The position numbers and the translations under genes are program-made. This document shows positions 24,936 through 32,751 of a stretch of 64,000 nucleotides of DNA, piece by piece; within the stretch, counting starts at the first letter, position 1, and the number at the start of each line of letters is the position of its first letter. This DNA comes from Paenibacillus montaniterrae (GTDB taxonomy: Bacteria > Bacillota > Bacilli > Paenibacillales > Paenibacillaceae), in assembly GCF_018403185.1 (NCBI RefSeq), contig NZ_BOSE01000013.1:92943-156942 (forward strand), given 5' to 3'. Below the pieces are notes generated by a model. That model had not been told where the DNA came from and made no database searches. It saw nothing but the letters and a program-made list of their open reading frames with translations.

Positions 24936-25697
24936 TTGACGATAAGTTTGAAAAAGCTGAGTATGCTTATGCTAGGCATGCTCATACTTTGCAGCTGCGA
25001 CAGCAGAGGCTTGGCTAATCCGACCAAAGGCGTTCATCAAGCTTCAATTGACTGGGTAGATTTTGTTAAGCTGCAAGATAACCAATATCAAGGGCTGTAT
25101 AACGCGGTAATTGGCGATCCGTCACTTGTAACGGAGAAGGTTGTTGGTGAGGTAGAGTTCAACGTAGCTAAAACCGTAACCAATCCTAGCTACCGTATTC
25201 AGCCTGGAGATGCGTCTTATCTCGACATTGGAATAAAGCTGTATGAGGTAGAAGGCTTCGAGCCGAATGAACTGATTGCAGCGGCTGATGAATATAGCAT
25301 TAATGGCTATCGTTTGTATAGCTCGGATGATCATAGAGATAAAATGACCCGTATTTATTTTGACGATATTGCCAAGCATGAAATGAAAAAAATCGAATGG
25401 TACGATATAGAAAGCAGGGAGCTGGCTGTCAGCCTTGATGCTGAGGAGAGCAAAAAGCTGATTGAAAAGCTGCTGGCAGGCACGCCAAAGGACGATTACA
25501 TTCCTCCGCAAACCTGTCTGGAGCCAACAAACTATCAAGTCGTCTTCTATTCTGGTGATCCGCTCGGATATTTCTTTACGCTTGTCGATGATGGAGAGCA
25601 ATTGCTCTTTCACTCTGGAGATGCAATCAGATTGATTGATGATAGCATTCGAGACTGGCTGCAGCTGCCGCAGCAGGTGGATTGTGGCGTAGAATAA
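24936..25697 (+). CDS. Lipoprotein of unknown function
   Basis: 253 residues from a TTG start with AGGGGGAG 8 bases upstream. The N-terminus is a lipoprotein signal (KLSMLMLGMLILCSCDS). The mature part (about 230 residues) has no motif I recognise. It contains strand-rich segments (YRIQPGDASYLDIGIKLYEVEGF; YQVVFYSGDPLGYFFTLVDDG) and resembles small outer-face lipoproteins of Paenibacillus. The YeaO-like gene starts about 60 bases downstream and could share its transcript. Confidence 0.75.
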   Translation: MTISLKKLSMLMLGMLILCSCDSRGLANPTKGVHQASIDWVDFVKLQDNQYQGLYNAVIGDPSLVTEKVVGEVEFNVAKTVTNPSYRIQPGDASYLDIGIKLYEVEGFEPNELIAAADEYSINGYRLYSSDDHRDKMTRIYFDDIAKHEMKKIEWYDIESRELAVSLDAEESKKLIEKLLAGTPKDDYIPPQTCLEPTNYQVVFYSGDPLGYFFTLVDDGEQLLFHSGDAIRLIDDSIRDWLQLPQQVDCGVE

Positions 25698-25755
25698 GAG
25701 CTTCTTGAGTCTAAATAAGCTGCGTGTATACGGAAGAAAAGGAGCAGGATATCAT

Positions 25756-26115
25756 ATGGCGCTTTATATTAAACGCATTTATGAGCCCGCATCAGAGGGC
25801 GATGGGATGAGAATTTTAGTTGACCGACTGTGGCCGAGAGGGCTATCCAAGGAAAGAGCGCAGCTGACGCTTTGGATGAAGGAGGTAACGCCAAGTCCTG
25901 CTTTGCGCACCTGGTTTGGTCATCGTCCGGAGCGATTTGCAGAATTTCGGGCAAGGTATGAAGCAGAGCTGGCCAGCCTTGAAGTACAGCCTTATTTGCA
26001 CAAGCTGAAGCAATGGAGTGAAAAGGATGTTGTTACGCTGCTGTATGCTGCGAGGGACCCGAAAATCAATCATGCGATCATTTTGAAGCAGTACATTGAA
26101 CAGTTGCTGATCTGA
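25756..26115 (+). CDS. DUF488 family protein (YeaO-like)
   Basis: 119 residues from ATG 25756, after GGAGCAGG. It shows the family hallmarks: IKRIYEPASEGDGMRILVDRLWPRGLSKE, the WMKEVTPSPALRTWFGH motif and TLLYAARDPKINHAIIL near the end. DUF488 proteins are small, soluble and of unproven function; some are linked to haem or redox stress. The upstream in-frame ATG-like start at 25705 lacks a ribosome site. Confidence 0.88.
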   Translation: MALYIKRIYEPASEGDGMRILVDRLWPRGLSKERAQLTLWMKEVTPSPALRTWFGHRPERFAEFRARYEAELASLEVQPYLHKLKQWSEKDVVTLLYAARDPKINHAIILKQYIEQLLI

Positions 26116-26230
26116 GACGGCTTCAAACGAATTTTCTTAGGATTGACATGAAACTGTTTATCAATTGTTGATTTTTTGTCCTGTTATTTCATATATAATA
26201 AAGAAAATACGATGATAAGGACATGGTTAC

Positions 26231-27700
26231 ATGATCAACGAAAAATTTCCAATACGGTTTTTCCGTTTGTTTGGCTTGCTGGATGGCATATCGTTGCTAG
26301 TATTGCTCTGTATCGCAATGCCTTTGAAATATTGGGCGGACATCCCGCTTGCAGTAACGATTGCGGGATCAGTTCACGGCGCGATCTTTGTGATCTATGC
26401 GATCTCAGTCGCAGTAGCGCAACTATTTATTCGCTGGAAGCTATATTGGAGCCTATTGGCGGCAGTTGTTGCCTTTGTTCCATTCGGCAATTTTGTGCTT
26501 GATCGCTATCTGAAAAAGCATGAGCACAAATTTATGGCGCAGCCGATTCCAATGCTCTGGATTGTGTACAGCATCATCTTTTTTACGTTTATAGATTTGT
26601 TCACCCAGCTCCCGGTTATGAGCACCTATGCGCAATCACTTGGTGCATCGCTAACCTTAGCCGGCTTTATTGTTGGGGCTTATTCGCTTTCCAATACAGG
26701 CGGCAATATATTGGCAGGTGTGTTAACCGATAAGCTTGGCGCATTTAAAGTACTGACAGCGGGCTTGATCGGTACGAGCGTGCTGCTTGTATGCTATCGT
26801 TTCATAGCTTCGCCTGAAGCGTTATTGGTATTGCGTTTTCTGCATGGCTTTATCGGAGGACTGATTGTGCCAGCTGCTTTTACCTTTGTTGCGAATCAAA
26901 GCAAGAAAAACAAGGAAGGCAGTCAAAATGCGGTAACTGGTGCTTTCGTCGGTATAGCGGCAATCATAGGCCCTGCATTTAGCGGCATTATGGCGGCGAG
27001 AACCTCTGCGCCGACTGTGTTTCTGGTCGTTGCTGTGTTTGGCTTGCTGCTGACGTTTGTTACTTTGTTCAGTCTGCGCAAAGTGAAATTTAAGCAAGAT
27101 AAAAAGGCCGCGCTGCCGTTTCAATGGAATAAGCAGGTGATTGCCTCCTTTGTCGGAGCCTTCATGCTAATGTTCTCGCAGGGTGCGCTCGCCTATTTGC
27201 TGCCGCTTAGGGTCGCTCAATTTGGCTATGATTCAAGATTTAGCGGTACGCTGCTCAGCGTGTTTGGCCTTGTAGTCGTCTTTATTTTTGTCATGCGCAC
27301 CAAATATATGTTTGACAAAATCGCTCCCCAGTATGGCTTGGCGCTAGGCCTGTCACTACTGGGCTTAAGTCAGCTGTTGCTGGGTATGGTTGATATAGTT
27401 GCCTTCTATTACGTTGTGCTTGCGATTTATGGCATTGGCTTTGCGTTTTTATTCCCTTCTATTAATGTGCTGCTGATGCGCGGCACAACGAATGAAAACC
27501 GCGGCAAGGCCTACGGCTATTTCTATGCATTCTTTTCACTTGGCGTAGTTGCGGGCTCTTCAGGACTTGGATTGCTGCAAATCAAGCTGGAAGGCTTGTT
27601 TCTTGTAACGAGTATATTGCTGGTTTGCGGAGCAGTGCTCATTTTTGCGATGAAAACAACTGTTGCTCAAAAGCAAAGCTATTCCAATAACTCTATGTAA
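26231..27700 (+). CDS. DUF3817 domain fused to a major facilitator superfamily transporter
   Basis: 489 residues. Residues 1-105 (FRLFGLLDGISLLVLLCIAMPLKYW ... IPFGNFVLDRYL) match the three-helix DUF3817 membrane domain, usually a stand-alone small protein. From about residue 110 a 12-helix MFS transporter follows with the loop motif GVLTDKLGAFKV between helices 2 and 3 and GAFVGIAAIIGPAFSG in helix 5. Fifteen helices in total are expected. The MFS half looks like a drug/metabolite exporter; substrate unknown. I see no frameshift or internal start that would split it. Confidence 0.82.
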   Translation: MINEKFPIRFFRLFGLLDGISLLVLLCIAMPLKYWADIPLAVTIAGSVHGAIFVIYAISVAVAQLFIRWKLYWSLLAAVVAFVPFGNFVLDRYLKKHEHKFMAQPIPMLWIVYSIIFFTFIDLFTQLPVMSTYAQSLGASLTLAGFIVGAYSLSNTGGNILAGVLTDKLGAFKVLTAGLIGTSVLLVCYRFIASPEALLVLRFLHGFIGGLIVPAAFTFVANQSKKNKEGSQNAVTGAFVGIAAIIGPAFSGIMAARTSAPTVFLVVAVFGLLLTFVTLFSLRKVKFKQDKKAALPFQWNKQVIASFVGAFMLMFSQGALAYLLPLRVAQFGYDSRFSGTLLSVFGLVVVFIFVMRTKYMFDKIAPQYGLALGLSLLGLSQLLLGMVDIVAFYYVVLAIYGIGFAFLFPSINVLLMRGTTNENRGKAYGYFYAFFSLGVVAGSSGLGLLQIKLEGLFLVTSILLVCGAVLIFAMKTTVAQKQSYSNNSM

Positions 27701-27738
27701 AGGCAGTCGCCCAATTTCTTAACCTTTTCCGCTAGTGT

Positions 27739-27772
27739 GCATATATTTTTTGCGAGAACACACAATATATGC
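27739..27772. promoter_or_regulatory. Inverted repeat upstream of Hsp20
   Basis: GCATATATT and AATATATGC (9-bp perfect arms, 16-base gap, with offset GTGTG/CACAC beside them) lie about 90 bases before the hsp20 start. It does not match CIRCE. Could be an operator or part of the leader. Confidence 0.4.
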
Positions 27773-27863
27773 GATTACGACGATCACACCATAGCTTGCC
27801 CGGCGTATCTTAGCAGCAGGGCAGCATGGTCGAGTCGAAAAGCAGCATGAGGAGGTTATGAAA

Positions 27864-28301
27864 ATGGCGTTAGTGCCGTATGATCCGTTTCGTCAGTTGA
27901 GTAACTTTAGAAGAGAAATCGATAGCTTATTTCATGATTTACCGTTTTCCTTTCATCATGAGCAGCATTTTGGCAGCATGCGTGTAGATGTTCATGAGAA
28001 TGAGCGCGAAATTATAGCGACATGCGATTTGCCTGGATTGGAAAGCAAGGAAGATGTGAGCATTCAAATTGACAATCAATATTTAACGATTAGTGGTGTA
28101 ATGAAGCGTTCCAATGAAGTGAAGGAAGAGCATATGCATCGACAGGAGCGTTTCGTCGGCCGTTTTCAACGCTCGGTTCTATTGCCTGGCCCGGTTGCGC
28201 ATGAAGGCATTACCGCCACCTATAGAAATGGAGTGTTGGAAATAAGAATGCCGAAGCTTGCCTCTGATCATAAACGGAATATAGATGTGCAATTCCATTA
28301 A
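27864..28301 (+). CDS. Hsp20/alpha-crystallin small heat-shock protein
   Basis: 145 residues; ATG 27864 is 8 bases after GGAGG (ATG 27858 is too close). The alpha-crystallin domain spans about residues 37-140: MRVDVHENEREIIATCDLPGLESKEDVSIQI, then YRNGVLEIRMPKL with the conserved G-V-L motif. ATP-independent chaperone that holds unfolding proteins in large oligomers. The N-terminal Phe-rich arm (DPFRQLSNFRREIDSLFHDLPFSF) is typical. Ends at the terminator at 28324. Confidence 0.95.
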   Translation: MALVPYDPFRQLSNFRREIDSLFHDLPFSFHHEQHFGSMRVDVHENEREIIATCDLPGLESKEDVSIQIDNQYLTISGVMKRSNEVKEEHMHRQERFVGRFQRSVLLPGPVAHEGITATYRNGVLEIRMPKLASDHKRNIDVQFH

Positions 28302-28323
28302 AAGTGCATATTTAACGAAAAAC

Positions 28324-28366
28324 AAGCCCCATTGGAAATGAGCGACGCATTCCCAATGGGGCTTTT
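28324..28366 (+). terminator. Terminator after hsp20
   Basis: AAGCCCCATTGG pairs with CCAATGGGGCTT around a 16-base loop, followed by TT. It sits directly before the repeat array. Confidence 0.8.
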
Positions 28367-28369
28367 GAA

Positions 28370-28404
28370 GCTGCGGAGCAAAGCATCCTCCAGTCGCTTT
28401 TTAA
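28370..28404 (+). repeat. 35-bp dispersed repeat, copy 1
   Basis: Identical except for one base to 30438-30472; the shared core is GAGCAAAGCATCCTCCAGTC. Both copies lie 3' of a gene. This copy abuts the first unit of the larger repeat array. Confidence 0.8.
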
Positions 28405-28410
28405 GTGCAA

Positions 28411-28591
28411 ACCAAGAAGCTTGGACGCTAGTAGAAAGTGAGGAGCACAGCGTAGGCACAAGCTACGTGAGCACCTCCAATGTTTTCGCAGAAAACATAC
28501 ATCGGAAGCATCAGCCTTCGCTAGCGTTCAAGATTCGCCGCCGACTAAGCTACAACGCAACCGGATCGTCATCAAAGTCCAGTTTTTAAAC
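28411..28591 (+). repeat. Structured intergenic repeat, copy B1 (left end degenerate)
   Basis: Starts in the conserved ACCAAGAAG element, carries the GAGGAGC..GTAG hairpin and the GTTTTCGCAGAAAACAT hairpin, and ends CATCGTCATCAAAGTCC..TTTTTAAAC. First of three tandem units between the convergent hsp20 and flavodoxin genes. Confidence 0.8.
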
Positions 28592-28608
28592 CTCCCCTTC
28601 CAATAAGA

Positions 28609-28810
28609 GTTTAAAATTTGGGCTTTCAGGACCAAGAAGATGGCACGATACTAGAAAGTGAGGAGCGCAGCGTAGGCAACAAGCTACGTGAGCACCTCCA
28701 GTGTTTTCGCAGAAAACATACATCGGAAGCATCAGCCTTCGCTAGCGTTCAAGATTCGCCGCCGACTAAGCTGCGAAGCATCCATCGTCATCAAAGTCCA
28801 GTTTTTAAAC
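28609..28810 (+). repeat. Structured intergenic repeat, copy B2 (long form, 202 bp)
   Basis: Complete unit: left end GTTTAAAATTTGGGCTTTCA, right end the inverse GTTTAAAAACTGGACTTTGA. Contains both internal hairpins. An 18-base linker (CTCCCCTTCCAATAAGAG type) joins it to its neighbours. Confidence 0.88.
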
Positions 28811-28827
28811 CTCCCCTTCCAATAAGA

Positions 28828-28995
28828 GTTTAAAAATTGGACTTTCAGGACCAAGAAGCTTGGACGCTAGTAGAAAGTGAGGAGCACAGCGTAGGCACAA
28901 GCTACGAGAGCACCGGAACTTTCGGTAGCGTGACATATTCGCCGTCGACTACGCTACAGAGAAGTCACATCGTCATCAAAGTCCAATTTTTAAAC
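28828..28995 (+). repeat. Structured intergenic repeat, copy B3 (short form, 168 bp)
   Basis: Complete unit lacking the GTTTTCGCAGAAAACAT hairpin segment; it has ACCGGAACTTTCGGT in its place. Its right end GTTTAA (minus strand) supplies the TAA stop codon of the flavodoxin gene, so the repeat abuts coding DNA. Confidence 0.85.
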
Positions 28996-29439
28996 CTCCT
29001 CTAAAAGGTTTGCTATTTTGTGGCCAATTGATTTGCCTACTTTTAGCTCCTCATCCGAAGCATTATATTCAAACTTCAAGCTTTCATGAACAATTTCAGC
29101 GCCAAGCTCCTGCAGCTTTTGCTCTAGCAAATCAACTGCGCCGCAGTAGTTTGCATATGATGTATCTCCAGAACCAAACACAGCAGCCTTTTTGCCACTT
29201 AAGCTTAGCTCACACATTTCCTCATAGAAATCAAGCAGCTCGTCAGGCAGCTCTCCATCACCCCAGGTATAAGCGCCCAGTATAATGCCGTCATACTGCA
29301 AAAGCTCCTCTGCGCTGGCATCGTACGCTTCCTTTCTGACGACCTCTATACCAGCTTCCTGTACGCCTTTTTCAATCGCCTCCGACATTTCCTCGGTATT
29401 GCCTGTCAAGCTTGCGTATACGATTATAATTTTGGACAT
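28990..29439 (-). CDS. Flavodoxin
   Basis: 149 residues, RBS GGAGG before ATG. The FMN phosphate loop is IIVYASLTGNTEEMSEAI, the isoalloxazine loops are GAYTWGDGELPDE and FGSGDTSYANYCGA. Short-chain flavodoxin, a cytoplasmic one-electron carrier that replaces ferredoxin when iron is scarce. A perfect Fur box stands 64 bases upstream, consistent with iron-starvation induction as for YkuN/YkuP of B. subtilis. The last codons run GAGGAGGTT-TAA into the adjoining repeat. Confidence 0.95.
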   Translation of the reverse strand: MSKIIIVYASLTGNTEEMSEAIEKGVQEAGIEVVRKEAYDASAEELLQYDGIILGAYTWGDGELPDELLDFYEEMCELSLSGKKAAVFGSGDTSYANYCGAVDLLEQKLQELGAEIVHESLKFEYNASDEELKVGKSIGHKIANLLEEV

Positions 29440-29502
29440 ACCTCCAGCCTCCCTCTATATTTATCTGTAAAACTTTTTTTGTATTCAAACGCAACTTGAT
29501 AT

Positions 29503-29517
29503 TGATAATCATTATCA
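29503..29517. promoter_or_regulatory. Perfect Fur box before flavodoxin
   Basis: TGATAATCATTATCA is a full match to the Bacillus 7-1-7 Fur consensus and a perfect palindrome around the central C. It lies in the leader/promoter region of the minus-strand flavodoxin gene. Confidence 0.9.
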
Positions 29518-29635
29518 CAACATAGTTTAATAATAACGAGTTCCCGACAACTTTTCAATCCCATCTGCTTGACCACTTACAAATTAGCTAGCAAATACGC
29601 AGGTATTCATTTACAGTAAAGAAAACAGGACGGAA

Positions 29636-30409
29636 ATGGGGATATTTATGCAGCTTAAACAATTAGGCAAGCCTATTGCAATCGGCAATACCGCACATAT
29701 TTATCGTTATAAGGAAGGAATCGTCAAGCTGTTTCATTCGTATCTGCCTGCTGATGTGGCGAGCTATGAGGGAGGAAAGCAACAAATCGTGCATGCAAAG
29801 GGATTAGCTGTGCCAGAAATATGGGAAATTACTACTGTTGAAAGCCAACCGGCGCTAGTTATGAGCTATGCCGAAGGTAAACCGCTTGGTGAGCTAATAC
29901 TTGAAAATGAATCAAGTCTTGCCCATGTCGAACAGTATTTCGAAATTTTTGTTGAGCAGCAGCTTCTGCTGCATCAAATAGACGGTGAACCGCTGGAGTT
30001 GATGGATGAGAAGCTGACTAATCAGCTGCATCGCGCGACGTTACTGGAAGATAAGGTAAAGGAAACACTGCTGGATCAGCTTCAGCGTATGAAATATCGC
30101 AAGGTCATTTGCCATGGTGATTTGCATCCACACAATATGCTGCTCGCTGATCAGCAGGTGACGATTATTGATTGGGTAGATGCAACGGCAGGGGATTTGC
30201 GGGCTGATGTATACCGCACGTATTTGCTAATTGCGGGACATTCTGTACAAATGGCGGAGCTTTACGTACAGCTATATTGCGGCAAAAGCAAGCTGACACG
30301 AGAGGAAATTTTTCAGTGGGCAGCCATTGTAGCCGGGGCAAGATTAGCAGAACATCATTCGCCAGAGGAAGCAGTACGACTGCTTGATATTGTAAAGCAT
30401 TGGATTTAG
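29636..30409 (+). CDS. Aminoglycoside/choline-type phosphotransferase family protein
   Basis: 257 residues; ATG 29636 (after GGACGGA) or ATG 29648 may be used. The kinase-like fold shows the catalytic loop VICHGDLHPHNMLL (H-G-D-x-H-x2-N) and the metal-binding IIDWVDATAGD. The N-terminal lobe has the nucleotide-binding strand pair (PIAIGNTAHIYRYKEGIVKLF). APH-fold kinases phosphorylate antibiotics, choline or sugars; nothing here points to resistance, so the substrate is unknown. Stands alone after the Fur-controlled flavodoxin. Confidence 0.88.
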   Translation: MGIFMQLKQLGKPIAIGNTAHIYRYKEGIVKLFHSYLPADVASYEGGKQQIVHAKGLAVPEIWEITTVESQPALVMSYAEGKPLGELILENESSLAHVEQYFEIFVEQQLLLHQIDGEPLELMDEKLTNQLHRATLLEDKVKETLLDQLQRMKYRKVICHGDLHPHNMLLADQQVTIIDWVDATAGDLRADVYRTYLLIAGHSVQMAELYVQLYCGKSKLTREEIFQWAAIVAGARLAEHHSPEEAVRLLDIVKHWI

Positions 30410-30437
30410 CTTAAAAAATGACAAAGGGTTTAATCTC

Positions 30438-30472
30438 GCTGCAGAGCAAAGCATCCTCCAGTCGCTTTTTAA
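30438..30472 (+). repeat. 35-bp dispersed repeat, copy 2
   Basis: Differs by one base from 28370-28404. It follows the phosphotransferase stop codon by 29 bases. It may be a fragment of a larger repeat, as copy 1 borders the structured repeat array. Confidence 0.75.
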
Positions 30473-30577
30473 ATCGTAATTCGCAGCATCCCGGTAAATT
30501 CCTTGCGCTGGCAAGTTAAGCATCAGGCTGATATAATCATGTTGCATCTGGCTATTCCTTTTTAGGAGGGAGAATGA

Positions 30578-31288
30578 ATGATTCGGATCGCAATTGTAGA
30601 GGACGAAGCTCACTATAAGGATCAATTGGTGGAGTTTCTAAAAAAATTTGAGCAAGAGCTCGGCGAGCATATCGAAATCACAACCTATGTGGATGGAGAT
30701 GAATTCGTTGAGGATTACAAGGCACAATTTGATATTATTTTGATGGATGTGCAAATGCGCTTTATGGACGGCATGTCAGCAGCAGAAGAAATTAGAAAAA
30801 TGGACTCCGAAGTTGTCATTATGTTTATTACCAATATGGCGCAGTATGCGATTAAAGGCTATGCGGTAGACGCGCTTGACTATATTTTAAAGCCGATTTC
30901 GTATTTTCAGTTTTCACAGCGCTTGAATCGTGCGATTGAACGGATGAAAAGACGGGAAGAGCATTACATTACGATCAAGGTCAAGGGTGGAGTAAAACGA
31001 TTTCAAATTTCAGATATTTACTACATTGAAAGTCAAGGGCATAAACTAATTTTTGCTACGAAATTAGGAGAGATTGAAACGTCGGGCACGATGAAGGAGC
31101 TTGAGGAGCAGCTTGCGGGCTATCATTTTTTCCGCGGCAATAAAGGATACTTTATTAACCTGGAGCATGTGGAAGGAATGAACGATATTTTTGCAATTGT
31201 TAAAGGCAAGGAGCTGCTGATCAGTCGCCCCAAGCGCAAAGCATTTATGGAGGCATTATCGACATATTGGGGAGAGGTTATTAAATGA
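30578..31288 (+). CDS. LytTR-family response regulator (AgrA/LytR-like)
   Basis: 236 residues, RBS TTAGGAGGGAG. Receiver domain 1-120 with the phospho-acceptor Asp57 (IILMDVQMRFMDG), acidic pocket Glu8-Asp9 and Lys in YILKPISY. The C-terminal LytTR DNA-binding domain follows (ITIKVKGGVKRFQISDIYYIES ... FFRGNKGYFINLEHV). Overlaps the kinase gene by 4 bases. Such pairs control virulence, competence or envelope functions; the downstream glycan genes are the obvious candidate targets. Confidence 0.95.
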   Translation: MIRIAIVEDEAHYKDQLVEFLKKFEQELGEHIEITTYVDGDEFVEDYKAQFDIILMDVQMRFMDGMSAAEEIRKMDSEVVIMFITNMAQYAIKGYAVDALDYILKPISYFQFSQRLNRAIERMKRREEHYITIKVKGGVKRFQISDIYYIESQGHKLIFATKLGEIETSGTMKELEEQLAGYHFFRGNKGYFINLEHVEGMNDIFAIVKGKELLISRPKRKAFMEALSTYWGEVIK

Positions 31289-32604
31289 ACAGCGTGCTTC
31301 CAGATATTCCTCGTCTATACACGGCGCTTGCAGAATGGCTCGCCTGCATCGTTTACATTTTACCGCTGAAAAAACAGCTGAAGGGCTGGGGCTTACTTGC
31401 GTTTTCCGGCGGCTTTCTCATCGTCCAGTCGCTGTTTCTCTTGCTGACGGAGGATTTGCCTATTTATTTTTGGATTCCTTGCATGATTGTCGCGATCGGC
31501 ATCATGTTCTATTTTATATACACAAGCTGCAATATTAGCGTGCAGGAAGCGGGATATTTTAGCGTAAGGGCGTTTGTCGCAGCCGAGTACATTGCATCAC
31601 TGGAGTGGCAGGTGCATGTGTTTATTTGGCAGGGCAACCCGGCTCCGGTTTGGCAGGAAACAATGCTCTTGCTGCTCATATACGGCGCTGCGTTCGCGAT
31701 TATTTGGCTGCTGGAAAAGCGTCATATTCCAGAGGACGGCAAGCTGAATATTAAGCCGCGCGAGCTATGGTCTACTGTAACGATCGGTGCTGCTGTATTT
31801 GGCATTAGCAATTTAAGCTTTGTCAGCACGCAAACGCCATTCAGCGGACAATATGCGCAGGAAATTTTAAATATTCGTACGCTCGTTGATCTCGGAGGCT
31901 TTGCGATTTTATATGCCTACCATATTCAGCTGAATGAGCTGCGCATTCGCCATGAGCTGAAGGCGGTGCAAAACATTTTGCAGCATCAATATTCGCAGTA
32001 TCAGCAATCGAAGGAAAGCATTGAGCTGATCAACTATAAATACCACGACTTGAAAAATCAGATCATCGCGCTGCGTGCTGAAGAAGACACGGAAAAACGC
32101 AATGCCTATTTGAAAAAAATGGAGGACGAAATTAAATTTTTTGAAGCGCAGAACAAGACAGGCAATCATGTGCTCGACACGCTGCTTGCCAGCAAAAATA
32201 TGTATTGCATTAAAAACGGGATTACGCTTACCTGTGTGGCGGACGGCAGCTTGCTCAATGATATCGATGTAATCGACATTTGTACGATTTTTGGCAATGC
32301 GCTCGACAACGCGATCGAATATGAGCAGCGGATTGAGGAAACGGAAAAACGGTTGATCCATGTGTCGGTCTTTGCGCAAAAGGGCTTTATTATGATTCGC
32401 TTTGAAAATTATTTTGAGGGCGAGCTGGAGCTAAACGGCGACTTGCCGGTTACAACAAAGCCGGATCCCTTTAATCACGGCTACGGCTTGAAAAGCATTC
32501 GCTATTCCGTAGAAAAATATGGCGGAGTAGTCAGCATTGGGCAGCAGGATAACTGGTTCGAGCTAAAAGTATTAATTCCAATGAAGCATACAAGCGTTAA
32601 TTAA
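31285..32604 (+). CDS. GHKL sensor histidine kinase (AgrC-like)
   Basis: 439 residues, 4-base overlap (ATGA) with the LytTR regulator. Six to seven membrane helices in the first 225 residues, then a coiled region and the phospho-acceptor His254 in NYKYHDLKNQ. The GHKL ATPase domain has IFGNALDNAIEYEQ (N box) and HGYGLKSIRYSVEKYGG (G box). AgrC-type kinases usually sense a cyclic peptide made by AgrB/AgrD, but no such genes lie here, so the signal is unknown. An intergenic gap of about 147 bases leads to the UbiA gene. Confidence 0.93.
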   Translation: MNSVLPDIPRLYTALAEWLACIVYILPLKKQLKGWGLLAFSGGFLIVQSLFLLLTEDLPIYFWIPCMIVAIGIMFYFIYTSCNISVQEAGYFSVRAFVAAEYIASLEWQVHVFIWQGNPAPVWQETMLLLLIYGAAFAIIWLLEKRHIPEDGKLNIKPRELWSTVTIGAAVFGISNLSFVSTQTPFSGQYAQEILNIRTLVDLGGFAILYAYHIQLNELRIRHELKAVQNILQHQYSQYQQSKESIELINYKYHDLKNQIIALRAEEDTEKRNAYLKKMEDEIKFFEAQNKTGNHVLDTLLASKNMYCIKNGITLTCVADGSLLNDIDVIDICTIFGNALDNAIEYEQRIEETEKRLIHVSVFAQKGFIMIRFENYFEGELELNGDLPVTTKPDPFNHGYGLKSIRYSVEKYGGVVSIGQQDNWFELKVLIPMKHTSVN

Positions 32605-32751
32605 CAGCAGAACATGCGAACAATACATGATTATTCCAATAAATTTCATAAAATTTACTCTTCCAAATACTAGCCTGGCAACTTATAATTGGGTATTCAC
32701 GTTATTTATAAAGGTTAGTAAAAATGCATCCTTGGAAGGGGTTTATTAGAA

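Noticed and set aside
28332..28833. Reading frames of 71-85 codons across the repeat array
   Set aside because: They translate the structured repeats, share no ribosome site and change frame between copies; similar frames recur at 51607-51807 only because the DNA repeats.
28370..28995. CRISPR array
   Set aside because: Units are 168-202 bp and repeated almost in full, with linkers that are themselves conserved; there are no short repeats with unique spacers and no cas genes.
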